Part shown: positions 1 to 11,291 of the stretch, piece after piece
Layout of the letters: each line of letters opens with the position of its first letter
Position numbering within the stretch: position 1 is the first letter of the stretch
NCBI GenBank assembly: GCA_050084985.1
Contig: JBITNC010000001.1
Coordinates: forward strand, 162,750,001-162,814,000
DNA: 64,000 bases
Direction of reading: 5' to 3'
Origin: Nageia nagi
Taxonomy: Eukaryota > Pinophyta
Made by a program: the position numbers and the translations under genes
The notes under the pieces: generated by a model
Told to the model about the DNA's origin: nothing
Seen by the model: only the letters and a program-made list of their open reading frames with translations
The model's database searches: none

Positions 1-163
1 TGGATAAGAAAATAAGACTCAACATTATCCCTCTACATTCACTACTACATTTTAGATATTTTACATCATAGCATGCACCATAAAATTGTATTTTGATGCC
101 ATGACATAAAATGCATCATTATTTGATATATCTATGTTAATCTATAAAAAACTAATTTTTTAT

Positions 164-290
164 GCATTAGTTAATGCATTGGTTGATGTATTACTTGATG
201 CATTACTTGACATATTGGTTTATGCATTAGTTGACTCATCACTTGACTCATAGGTTAATGCATCAATTAATGTATTTGAGTGCATCAAAT
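164..290. repeat. 12-bp tandem repeat, consensus near GCATTAGTTGAT
   Basis: About ten consecutive 12-base units are seen, each a variant of GCATTAGTTGAT, with phase kept from 164 to about 283. Units differ at two to four positions, so the array is old. The unit is half the length of the 24-bp arrays elsewhere in the window and shares their GATGCAT-like core. No gene is seen in 1-1298; the rest is AT-rich DNA with scattered copies of the same motif (960-1060). Confidence 0.75.
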
Positions 291-1298
291 AATGTGTCAA
301 GTGATAGATAGAATTTTAAAAAAGGCACAGATCATGGCATGATTCGTTATCGAATTTCAATGCATTCCTTTGATTGATGATGAATTTTTAATGGTGGGTA
401 TAATTCCATTAATGAGTAAATAAAGGAGCTTTCCTTTTATCAGGGCATTTTTAGGTTTACATTTTTAGTGATACAAGTCTGCAGGAGTTGAAGACATGCT
501 AAAGAATGTAGATAGTAGTGTGTATTTGTATTTTATGGTAAGCAAAATGTACATTACATATTTTAACCAACTACAAAGTTTTGTAGAGGCCTTCAAATTT
601 TCATGGATGCCCATGATGTTTTTGATTGTGTGATCAAATAATACATCTTCTCATGGAATATGATAATTTTAGGTTACCAAAGATATCATTTTCCTTAACA
701 GGTATTAAAATTATTTCACCAAATACAATAAACACCAATAGTAGTCTAACAAAATGAATTCACCTTTTTCAGCATCCTTAAAGCATGCACTAAACTAAGA
801 AATTTACAAAAGAGTTTATACATACATCAAAGACTCTTTAAAATAAAAATTTATCAAATGTTATGTTTGTAAGTACTTTATAAAATACAGAAGCATAGAG
901 AAGATAATTGAATTATTTGATAATATCAATGATTGAAACCCTCATTCTTGTAATTTTAATGCTATAAATGATGCTTTATATGTCAAGTATAGCATCAATT
1001 ACTTGATGCTCAAAATTTGATATATGATGTAAGGAATGATGTTATAATTGATGCATTAGTTAACACTTTCTTTAATAGTACCCTTAGTGTCAATTGATGC
1101 ATCATGATTTCTATAATTTAAAAAAAAATAGTACTTTGTATTAATGCTTCATGTGATGCAAAATTACTTAAATGTAGTAGTGATTTATGATACTTGACCT
1201 GATGACAAAAATGTTAGATACATAGGATGTATTATGAGTTTCTATTATAAACATTTGCACATGTGAAAATAAATTAAGTATATTTTTTTATCAAATTT

Positions 1299-1460
1299 AA
1301 CATGTATGGTTGTATGGATGAAACTAAACATGTAAATTTAGTTAATCTAGTCCACATGCTTACATTGGTTAACAATTTTAACATGTATGGTTGTATGGAT
1401 GAAACTAAACATGTAAATTTAGTTAATCTAGTCCACATGCTTACATTGGTTAACAATTTC
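1299..1460. repeat. 80-bp near-perfect tandem duplication
   Basis: Two head-to-tail copies, 1299-1379 and 1380-1460, are offset by 81 bases and look identical except at the last base. The offset is a multiple of three, so both strands show open frames across it that are only products of the duplication. It sits just upstream of the copia gag start at 1478, where the 5' LTR and primer binding site would be expected, and it is much less diverged than anything nearby. Confidence 0.9.
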
Positions 1461-1477
1461 ACATTCTTATGTACCAA

Positions 1478-2345
1478 ATGGAAGACACCTTCTTACCCAT
1501 GCATATTATCGATGGTTCCAACTTTGATATTTGGAAACTTTAGATGAGAGCTAAATTGAAAGAAAGAAGCTTTGGCAAATAGTTAATGAGAACCTTATTG
1601 CTCCTACAAATGAGAAGGCACTTGAGGTATACAATATGAAGAATAAATTGGCAACCTCCATGATTTTATGTGCAGTGTTAGATGAAGTGCATCTTATGAT
1701 TTTGTTATCAACCTTAGTAAAAGAAGCTTGGTATAAATTTAAGAAAATTTACCTTGGATCTAAGTTTTAAAGAAGGTTCACTATTTTTCAAAATTTGCTT
1801 CAATCTCATCAAGAAATAGAAGAAAATATTGCCATGTACTTGAATAAAATCATTGAACTTAGGACCCAACTTATTGCTTATATGTGCAGTTAGATCAATG
1901 ATGAGTTCATGATCTTCATCATTCTTCAAAGTCTTTCTTCAAAGTTTAGTAACTTTATGACTTTAATTGAGACTAGGCCTGATGAAGAAGAAGAATTCTT
2001 CTCCCTTAAGAACGTTTCTAGGCTCTTTCTAAAAAATAAGAAAACTCTCAACAAAAAGGTGTTGATCTCTTCTCCAAAAGATAATAATGTTGCTCTAAGA
2101 GCAACCAAAAATCTTTTCAAAAAGAAGTTCAATCTTTAAAAAAAATCTTTTCCTTTCTCTTCTAAGAAGTTTGAGAAAAGGGGCAACAACAACAATAATA
2201 ATAGCTACTTCAAGCAAAGAGATGGAAAAGGTAAGGAAAGAAAATCAAATCCCAAGGCAAAGTTCAATGGAAATTGTAAATTTTGTGGCATCCATGGTCA
2301 CCAAGAATTTGATTACTATAAAAAAAAAGAGAAGAAAAAAATAAG
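1478..2345 (+). pseudogene. Copia gag pseudogene (UBN2-like capsid plus zinc knuckle)
   Basis: The start ATG at 1478 opens a frame with the family's N-terminal pattern (F-D-G-S-N-F near residue 11, then I-W-K). It is interrupted by a TAG where a Gln is expected and continues after a frameshift. A helical gag body follows to about 2140. A Lys/Asn-rich stretch (about 2150-2260) leads to a CCHC zinc knuckle near 2276-2320, read CKFCGIHGH; the last zinc ligand is Tyr in place of Cys. Gag would package the element's RNA in cytoplasmic particles. The lost Cys and the stops mean it is dead. Confidence in the family is high; exact ends are not certain. Confidence 0.75.
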
Positions 2346-2689
2346 GAAAATAAAAATGTAAAGAACTTCAAAGAGAAGAAGAATATAAAAGGTGGACTTA
2401 TTGTTGGTTTCTACTTCATGACTCGCTCCTTCTCGTATGATTAAATTGTTGACTCTAGATGCACTAATCATCTTTTCTTTGAAAATGATAAATTTAAAAA
2501 TTTTCATACATATAAAAAGATGCAAGATAGGTAATAATTCAATTTCCAAAGAATTGGGAGTGTGTTGATTCATAGAAAGGTTCTTGATAATGTGTTTTTT
2601 ATTTTTAAGCTCAAAATAAACCTTCTCTCCATGATTCAAGTTACAAAAAAAAGGTACTCATTTGAGTTTGACTCACACTCCTGACATAT

Positions 2690-3780
2690 TAAGAAGGGAC
2701 TTGCCACATTGGTTAAAGGGTCAATGATTAAAGATGTCTATATTATAGATCAAGTTCTACAAAAGATGTGTCTTGCTACAAATATGTGTTCTAAAGGCAA
2801 TCTTTTGCACTAATGCTTCGGACATTTGAACTATAAGAGTATTCAAATTATGAAAGACCAAGAACTTGTGAAAGGTTTGCCTTCAATTTTACCTTCAATT
2901 GTTTTTTGTGAAAAATGCATCCTAGGTAATATGAATAGATAAAGGTTTGAAAAATATAAAGCAACAAGTGTACCTCAACCTCTTCATCTTGTGTATTCAG
3001 TTTTATAGGTTCATTTCAGACTAATTCACTTGGGGGAGCATCTTATATCTTGATCTTCATCGATGAATTCAATAGGATGACCTTTGAAAATATACTTTAG
3101 CATAAAGATCAAACCTTTGAGAGTTTTAAAAATTTTAATTACTTAATTGAAAATCAAACTAACCTTAAAATTAATATGTTGAGATAAACAATGGAGGAGA
3201 ATATAAAAACAATGATTTTAATATCTTTTGCACTAAGTACAAAATCAAGAGGTAGTTTATGATTCCTTACACTCCTTAGCTAAATGGTTTTGCCAAAAAG
3301 AAAAATAGGACAATCATGGAGATGGCTAGATGCATGTTAGAAATTCTTTCTAATTTTTTGTAGGTAGAAGCTGTGAGCATTGCTATTTACATCTTAAATA
3401 AGTATCCCATAAAAGTTATTGCAGGTAAAAATCTTTTTGAAACATAGAAAAGAATAAAACTTAACATTTCCCACCTTAAGATGTTTTCTTGTAAAGCATT
3501 CTCTTACATTATTTTTAAAAAAAAGAAAAAGTTAGATAAAAGAGTTGAAAAATGCATATTTATTGGTTATGATAGTCAACATAGAGGCGACAGGATCTAT
3601 TCTCCTTTCTACAAAGTAGTGTTCATATCAAGGGATGTAGAGTTCAATGAATTTCTTAAAAAATTTATTTCTAATAAGGATGTTGATGATCCATATGACT
3701 CATTAGTTGCACCTAACTGGTTAGATATTGATATAGATAAGTCATTCTAAGAGAAAAATTCTTCAACATAAAGGATAATT
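2690..3780 (+). pseudogene. Copia integrase pseudogene
   Basis: Near 2806-2945 the GAG-pre-integrase zinc module is legible: the GHLN motif, then C-E-K-C and L-G. A core region follows with a recognisable I-F-I-D-E-F strand near 3055-3075. The C-terminal copia signature C-I-F-I-G-Y-D followed by R-D-V-E-F is clear in the stretch 3481-3750. Integrase would join element cDNA to host DNA in the nucleus. Several stops and frame changes break it. The segment lies between gag and RT, as expected for copia. Confidence 0.75.
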
Positions 3781-3899
3781 AGGAGCATGACTGTGAACAA
3801 ATCTTTATTTACCAAAATTGATTACAAGAATGAGCCCTCATCATTAAAATAAGCTTCAAAGCATGAGTACTAGATGTAAACCATAAAATTAGAATATGA

Positions 3900-5390
3900 G
3901 AAGCTTATAAAAAATGAAACTTAGGACTTGGTTTTTTAATCAACTAAGAAGAATATGATTGACAATAAATGGATCTATAAGTTTAAGTTCAATTTAGTTG
4001 GGGATATTGAAAAATACAAAGAAAGGTTAGTGGATAAAGGTTTTGCTCAAAAATATGGCATAAATTAAGAGGAAACTTTTACTCTCATGCTAAAGATGCC
4101 TATTATTAGAATAATTATTACTTTTTAGTAACTCAAGAATTAAAAAATTTTCAATTTGATGTCAAGAGTACATTTCTCAGTGGTGGCTTAGATATGAAAA
4201 TCTACATGAATCAACTAGAAGGGTTTATTATGGAAAGAAAAGAGTCTTTTGTGTGCAAGATAAAGAAGTTATTGTATGGACTTAAATAAGTATTTAGAGC
4301 CTTGTATAAGAAGATTTTAGGATACTTTTGCAAGTATTAGATTCTTCAAGTGCTTCTCTAAATTTAATCTATATTTACTTAATCCAAAAAAAGACATGGT
4401 CTTGATTCTCGTTGATGTGGATGATCTTTGTATAACTAAAAATAATAATGAAATAATTCAAGAGTGCATATCCAAACTTAATGTAATGTTTGAAATGATT
4501 GATCTTGGTCTCTTGCACTACTACCTTGAAATGAAAGTATACCAATACAAGGATTGTACATATCTTAATCCATCTAAGTATATATCAGACATCTTGCAAA
4601 AGTTTAGAATGGAGGAATGTAGACTTGCTGCAATCCTAGTCTCTCTTAGAATCATTATTTTTCTTAGCTCCAATTCTCAGTTGATAGATTCTATAGCTTA
4701 TAGGAAATTAATTTATTATCTTCTTTATTTGACTATTTCTATGCTATATATTACCTTTGCAATGAATTTGATGGCTCAATTCATGTAGAAATCATATGTT
4801 GAGCACTTTAATGCTGTTAAGAAAATCTTGAGGTATGTTGCAAGAATGAAGGATCTTGCTCTCAAGTATTCCAATTAACCCTCATTCATTCTCTCAAAGT
4901 TCTCATATTCTAACTATGGGGGATATAGAAATGAAAAAAATCAACCTCTACATATGAATATAGCATTGGTTTGGGTGCTATCTCTTAGGCTTCCTAGAAG
5001 TATCCTACTATTTCTCTTTCCACCATAGAAGTCAAATATCAAGCTATATTTATTATAGCTTAGAAAGCTATTTAGCTTAAGTATCTTTTAAAAAAAATTA
5101 GGTATGAGCGAGCTAGCCCATCTTTAATTTTTGTAGATAATCAGTTGGCTATTTCTTTGACTAAGAATCCTATATTCCATTAGAGAATAAAATATGTAAA
5201 AATCTAAGCCCATTTTATAAGGTAAAAGGTTCTTGATGGCATCATACACTTGGAGTATTATCCATAAACCTTGAACTCTATTAATTTGTTCATCAAGCCC
5301 CTTCTTGAAGCTCAGTTCAATAAGCTTAGGAATGCTATTAGGTTGGTGAAGTTGCCTTCAAGGGATAATGAAGTATGATTTCTTGTATTT
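3900..5390 (+). pseudogene. Copia reverse transcriptase / RNase H pseudogene
   Basis: N-K-W-I-Y-K-F-K near 3966 and K-E-R-L-V followed by K-G-F-A-Q near 4020 mark the start of the RVT_2 domain. The palm motif is LVDVDD at about 4402-4420, where YVDD is the family norm, so the Tyr is lost but both catalytic Asp remain. Fingers and palm continue to about 4790. RNase H remains follow to about 5235 (S-Y-S-N-Y-G-G-Y near 4905), with a degraded I-S-L-S-T-T-E-A-E-Y counterpart after it. Stops replace Gln codons at several sites (for example in the L-Y-G-L-K-Q motif near 4287). It would copy element RNA into DNA; it cannot now. Confidence 0.8.
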
Positions 5391-5535
5391 AATTCATATT
5401 TGTGATGATAACTTTATCATTAAGAGGATTTTATATTGTATAGTGTTGATTTTATTGTACACCTTCATGGTAAGTTCATTCTATGTTAAAAACTTGTATA
5501 AGTTTTTAGCAAATGATTTGCTATCTTAACCTTAT

Positions 5536-5625
5536 TCAATTATCCATGTGTGAGAAACTCATATGTGTCTTTTGGTATTATTAAGTTATCCATATGTGAA
5601 GAACTCATATGTGCATTTTGTTATG
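5536..5625. repeat. Short direct repeat before the copia 3' LTR
   Basis: A segment of about 35 bases built on CATATGTGAGAAACTCATATGTG occurs twice (about 5540-5577 and 5587-5624). Each copy contains CATATGTG on both sides of a short spacer, giving a weak dyad. It lies in the untranslated stretch between RNase H and the polypurine tract. No function is assigned. Confidence 0.55.
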
Positions 5626-6047
5626 CTCTATTTTGTAATAATAATCAACACATATTTTGTATATAGCAAATGACTATGAGTATTGACTTAGCATCTTCAT
5701 GATGACTTATAGTCCACCATTGATCAGTTTATGATGGTATTATTTGATTCATATATCTTTATTGATATGAATGTGTTGCATCTAATTGATATTATTATTT
5801 GAGCTGCTTATAACTTGTAGGTTTCTTTGAGATTGTAGGTTAAGATGGGAAAGCTGATGGAGACTCATCATGTTAACTTCTACTTGGATGACTACTTTAT
5901 ATACATTGAAACTAGCTATGGTTAATGATTGTATTGTAAACCATTTGTTAAAATAGTAAAGTAGTGAGTCTTAAACTAAGATCTTGCTTACTTCACAAAG
6001 ATGTAAAATTTTTCTTCACTATATCCTAATATTGCATTAAGGGGGAG

Positions 6048-6517
6048 TGTTGGAATGTATAATGCATTATTGTAAAGTTTTGTAATGTTTATCTTTGTAA
6101 ATTCACTAATACTTATTGGTATCACTAGATACCTTGAGTATTTAAGTGAATATGATAATATAACTTGTCCTACACTCCATCTCATGAGCATGCCCCTTGG
6201 GTAAAATGGAGTAGCATGTCATGCCTTTGTACAATAGTTCAAAGGATGATCCAAAGGGTATTTTGGCCTATAAATAGAAGGCCCTTTATTTGTGATCACT
6301 CACAAATTTATGAAGCAAAGTTATGCTTTAAGATAGTGTTTAGGAGATAAAGTTAGAAGTATCGTAAAAGAGTTGTCTTTGTAAATGAAGTAATATCTTA
6401 TTAGTGGATCTACTCCTAGTTAGAGGAACCACTTTATATTTAGTATATTATTGATTGAGTGAACTTTCAAGAGATCTTGGTAGTTAGGATTATTTTCTTT
6501 AAGGTTCAATCCCTTCA
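6048..6517 (+). mobile_element. Copia 3' LTR with TATA box
   Basis: It begins TGTTGGAATG right after the polypurine tract and most likely ends ...CCCTTCA at 6517, which gives the usual TG...CA ends. A TATA box (TATAAATAG) lies at 6268-6276, placing the transcription start near 6300 and the R region in the second half. The exact 3' end is an inference, because there is no second LTR to align. TSDs cannot be checked for the same reason. Confidence 0.7.
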
Positions 6518-8990
6518 ACTACCTATCAAATTCTAGGCCAAAAATCTAATGTGTAAGATAAAATTGGAGCAATATGGTACTCTCTTTATATTCATATAAT
6601 CTGATTATGGTGCTCCTAGAAGTGAAGTACCAATTCCCCCTCTCCATAATTTTGGTCCTTCTAACCCCTTGGGCTTGGGATGATAGCCTCAAAATCACAA
6701 AACAAGATATTAAAGATAGTTTTGAGCTAAATAAATGATTTACAAAATTTTAATAATTACTAGATGCTCTTAGAATGTTCATCCATTCATCTACTAACAT
6801 AAATAGCCCATTTTGGTCATGCATATTTAGTTGTATCTAGTATAACTTCCCATGATTTTGAACTAACATTAGCTTAATTATGTATGAAACATAGGTGAAA
6901 ATCCTATTTTTAATATATTCAATAATTGTTATACAATACTTGTTGAAATGTATTTTGACCAATCAAAAATGAAAGGTCATGTTGGGTGTGTGATGGAATT
7001 GCCATAGACACTTGGTAATTACTAGCTTATCCAATCTCTCCCTAAGGAAGATGGCCAACATGGAGAGCATCATTTACAAATTGTTGCAAAAATTCATCAT
7101 TGGTATCTCTTCCTTGGGCATTTTGGTATAAGGGATCTTGGATAATTGGCCTTTGAAATTACTTCAATTCTTAAGCTTCCAATGTGGGTTGATATTCTTT
7201 AGGAGAATCTTGTATATTAAGGAGGGATTAATCAATGATCATTGGTAGATATTTTTATGGAGAGATTTCTATCATGGCATAATGATATATCTATGATTGC
7301 AACATGTGATTGGAATAACCAAGATATATTACATTGCCCTAAAGCAAAAGAAACTTTCATTTTTGAAAGTGGTCATGCAATGACACTTTGGACCATTAAT
7401 TTGGTAAATTATTCATGTAAAGAATATTTTTAATCTAAGGTAATAAGATTCAATAAGGAGATTGAAAACCTTAATTAAATCAAGTAGGAAAATGGTTTGA
7501 AATATAAAGTTGGAAAAAGTTATTTTCATGTGATCATTAATTTTCCTTGAGAAACCATGTGTGGGTGGGAAATTGTATGTTATGACTTAAAGACTCTAAC
7601 TTCTTCCTTAAAAGAATTTTTTTTTTTTTTATCTTCAAAACTTGTGTGAGAGATGAATTTGTTTAAGTTTTGAATCAAACTTTTGTATCCAAACAAGTGT
7701 ATCATGGAAACTTCAATGTTAAACTTGTTAAAAGACTGAGGAGATAAAATGATACTTTTGATTTCATACTTAGAGAGAAGTTTATCATTAAGAAATTTTG
7801 GAATCCAAGTAAAAAAAATTATGATAATTAGTTCATAGATTCTTGAACTAGGAGAATACATGAGTTTTGTTTTTTGACATGTCTACCTAAAGTAAAAATG
7901 TGTGTTGGAACTCTAAATTTATAGATCTATGATTCTTGATTGGGCACTTGATTTGCTTTCCTTAAAAATTATTTAAAGGTAACATTAGTTTTAATATTAG
8001 GAGTAATTTTTGGATGTTAACCAGATCAGTCCTCATAACTTCATGTTTGATATTTCTTGAAAACTTGAAAGTTGAAATAAAGTTAAAGGTTTGAATTATT
8101 TAGATAATGTTGATAAAAAGGTATATGCTTGTTGTAGATATGATTTTGTTTTCATTTATTAGGAGAAAAGAAAATTGAAATTTACTTTCTTATCATTTCT
8201 TCAACAAAACATAATGGACTATGTTTGCTCCTATTAGGGGAGGATGTCATGGACCAATTTTGGAACCCTCGATGACTTTATAAGGTTTATGAGACTTAGT
8301 GCAAATTAGGTATTTGTAACATTCCCATAGGATGTTATACTTTCATTTAAGTGAAGTAATGTTAAGGTTTAACATTTCAAACTTTACTTTTGATGCAAGT
8401 ATGTTAATGTTATTTTAATTGCAATCAAATGCATGTTGAAATGGTTTTTTCTAAGTCATTTCTTAATGAAATACTTTAGCAATATGATAATTATCCTCAA
8501 AAGGTATTTTGATACTTACTAATTAAAGGATTCTACTTTTAAGAATTTAATTATGTATATTAATATTTAAATTAATCTTTAAATATTAATATTATATACT
8601 ATTGAAGGTATTGATTATCTAGGTTTTGATTAACCCTACTATTAAATGTTTTTAACTATGATCCTCTCATTTCATAGTAAAGTTAAACACTACTAAGATA
8701 ATGGGTTGTAAAATGTTGTTGTTGAACATGTATATATATATATATTGAAAGTTTAAACACTTATCAATTATTTTGAGAAAGGATTTAATTGGAGATTTTG
8801 GCTCCCACCTTGATGTAGTCTTATTTTAAGAAAACTACCATTTCTACACATACACTTGTCTCTAATGGTTATTGGAAACTATTTATTTCCTTAAAGGAAG
8901 TAGTTATTACTTGTAAAGGAATGCAAGGAGTGGGGCAGTAAATAGAATAATTTACTTAATCAAGGGCACTAAATGGGCCAAGAATAAAAA
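6518..8990. other. AT-rich interval, no gene recognised
   Basis: Short open frames here lack coding character. A purine-rich tract near 8236-8244 followed by TGTCATGG resembles a polypurine tract and LTR start, but no partner was found. A (TA)n run lies near 8731-8745. Confidence 0.5.
8558..8591. repeat. Perfect AT-only inverted repeat (hairpin)
   Basis: Two 14-base arms, TATTAATATTTAAA at 8558-8571 and its exact reverse complement at 8578-8591, flank a 6-base loop. A DNA cruciform or RNA hairpin is possible. No element boundary was found around it. Confidence 0.75.
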
Positions 8991-9039
8991 TCTTGCATGC
9001 ATAGGGGAGATTGGGAGTGCTTTGATGGTGCCTCGCATA

Positions 9040-9660
9040 CAACATAGGATTGAGTCAGGAAGAGAGGGGGTGCTTGAAGTAACCCAACCCCATGGATTGG
9101 GTTGTTCATAGGAGAGGCATAATTTTGAAATGTTCAAGAGTTATATGGATTGGTCAATAGAGGAATGGATGTCATCAAAGTTTTCTTGGATTACAATGAT
9201 TGCAAGTTATGCATAAGACCTTGCATTAAGAGGACATGGACTGGTTTGATTGAGATGCACTCTTTGGGACTTCTAGAATCATTCCATGAATTGCCTAGTA
9301 GGAATGCCATGTCTTAGTCTACAAGGATCGTAAAGGGAGTGTGCAATTCAAATACATTATGGGATCCATGAATGGTTTTTCTATGGTCCAATGGTTTGCA
9401 TTATTCATCAGGATATACAACAAATGGATGAAATGCAAGACCCATGTACAATTATATGAAATACCTCATTTGATGTTATTTCATTATCTATAAGGTTATT
9501 CATGTAGGCATAGAATGGATTTACATTGAAAGGCCCATGATTTATTTTTGCCTAATGCTTCATCAAGATCTAGCCTTTGGGATTGCAAAATAGATATGTT
9601 ATAGCCACATTCTTTAATTAATAAAATTCCTCAATGAGATGCAATCTTTCAAACTATAAT
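9040..9660 (+). pseudogene. PPR-like pseudogene, 5' part, cut by a gypsy insertion
   Basis: Legible motifs of a plant pentatricopeptide-repeat protein occur in different frames: SWITMIASYA near 9190-9220, and L-P-S-R-N-A-M-S followed by S-T-R-I near 9291-9340, where TGG (Trp) has become TAG. PPR proteins bind organellar RNA in mitochondria or plastids through arrays of about 31-35 residues. The 5' part ends at 9660, where a Ty3/gypsy LTR begins. The array resumes at 18039 with FDGYA once the element and its target duplication are removed. Frameshifts show the gene was already dead or has decayed since. Confidence 0.55.
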
Positions 9661-10432
9661 TATTTACAAATAAAAGTGTATTCAAGAATGCAAATAACTA
9701 AAATATCTACAGTCTTGAAATATACATATATTTATTTGTAAATTTTGAGCTAACAGATAATAATTTATAATAAGATAAGCCGATATAGAAGATAATGAAT
9801 AATTGGAATCAAAATGATATTACCAAACAAGACTAAATTTATGTACTTACATCATGGAGCATGCAAAAGATGCTAACAAAGCCTCAACAATAAACAAAGT
9901 CTACACCTAAATTCATGAAGCAAGATGATCCAAAAAGAGGGCCACAAGTGATCTATTTCATGCTTCAAAGGAGCATCGACAGTCTGCTTCCATCTATAGG
10001 GAGCATTGGTAGTCTTTGTTAGACTATAGTCCATTTTGAACTGACTCTATGCCTCCACATGAACTCTAATTATCTCAATTTGATATTCAAATAAGCTTAG
10101 AATTATCAATATGCTCACATAAGGAAGTACACAAACCCAACCTTGAATGGTGGTGTAAAGAGACATCTAAAGGACTGGCATCATCAAGACAAGATATGGG
10201 ATCATGTATCTCCTTGATATGGACTCACTATAAGATCCCTATTTATATAGATAATAATATGACCTACTCCTTAGGTTGAAATGTACCTACATAAACAAGA
10301 ATATAGTAAGTTGATGATATATATTGATCATATCCAAAACATCATAAATATTCTTAAACTAGACATATAAGTGCAAGCACATATTTCCAAATGTATTAAA
10401 TTAAATGCATAAATTAATATTATGTGATAATA
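9661..10432 (-). mobile_element. Gypsy element 1, 3' LTR
   Basis: It is 772 bases long and aligns throughout with 17251-18038. The ends are TA...TA where the partner has TG...CA, so both termini carry one transition. The flanking interior (10433 onward, read on the minus strand) ends in the polypurine-like AAAGTGGGGCATC, as expected next to a 3' LTR. A 16-base stretch of the partner LTR is absent here. Confidence 0.9.
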
Positions 10433-10839
10433 GATGCCCCACTTTGGACGAGAAATTGAAAATCACTAAGTGCATTGAGATTTTTTATTCAAAGTATAAC
10501 CAAGATGTCATAGCAATCAAATATTGATAAGTATAAATAAGCATAATAACAACACTAATCAATCTATTTTGATACTGAACTATAATAAATATATAAGAAA
10601 GATAAGCAATCATATTGACAAAAGGTATGAGTTTAAGAAAACCCCCTCATATGACATCCATCATGTTGCCCCTAGTTGGTTCTGATATGCTCCATGAGCT
10701 TCAATGATAACTTGCAAAAGAAAGAGTTCTAGGGTCCATAGCCATATACCAAGAGCTCATCAATGATAATTACCCATACTTTTAACATATTCTAATATGT
10801 GGAGTGCAAAAATCTCATACCATTGATGATTCTATCCAT

Positions 10840-11100
10840 TGATCTTGTGGAAGCTGAACTTCCTTCCAAGAGGCATAATGATAAAGCTAGGAGCTGAAAC
10901 TCTACCAAGAGGCATATTATAATAAGGAGTGGAGCTAAAACTCCACCAAGAGGCATGATATGATGATATGAGAGGTAAAACTCTATGCTAATAGGTAAGA
11001 AACTAGAATGATGATATGAGAGCTAAAACTCTATACCAAAAGGCATACAAATTTTACAATCTAGGAGCTAAAACTTCACACCAAGGGGTATCTAATGACC
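10840..11100. repeat. Degenerate repeat in the gypsy 1 3' untranslated region
   Basis: Five to six copies of a segment like GAGCTAAAACTCTACACCAA followed by GAGGCAT are spaced about 45-65 bases apart between the pol stop and the 3' LTR. Copies near 10895, 10935, 10975, 11015 and 11065 are easiest to see. Tandem repeats in this part of the element are common in Tat-lineage gypsy elements. Confidence 0.7.
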
Positions 11101-11291
11101 TTAATTTTTTGCTATTTTTGATTGTAGCATAAGCCCATGGGTGGTTCTTTTCTGCTAAAATAGAGCATTGGCATTCCTATTATGATACTAAAATGATCTT
11201 CTATTTTTGTATGTTTGTACTATCTCTTCCATGCTTATCCTTGTAGTAACATTTTTACAGAAACAGACACATGGGATTACCCACAAGTCAC

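Larger units (their letters stand above)
1478..6517 (+). mobile_element. Degenerate Ty1/copia LTR retrotransposon, 5' LTR missing
   Basis: The order on the plus strand is gag (UBN2-type), zinc knuckle, GAG-pre-integrase zinc region, integrase, reverse transcriptase, RNase H, then a polypurine tract and a 3' LTR. That order (integrase before RT) defines Ty1/copia. All domains are broken by stops and frameshifts. The purine run at 6039-6047 directly precedes the LTR start TGTTGGAATG at 6048. No matching LTR is visible upstream of 1478, so the copy is 5'-truncated or rearranged, and age cannot be read from LTR divergence. Confidence 0.85.

Noticed and set aside
1274-1547. Open frames on both strands across 1274-1547 as small genes
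   Set aside because: They are explained by the 81-base tandem duplication and contain no known motif.
8236-8260. Polypurine tract followed by TGTCATGG as an LTR start
   Set aside because: No second LTR, no pol remains directly upstream and no CA end could be placed.
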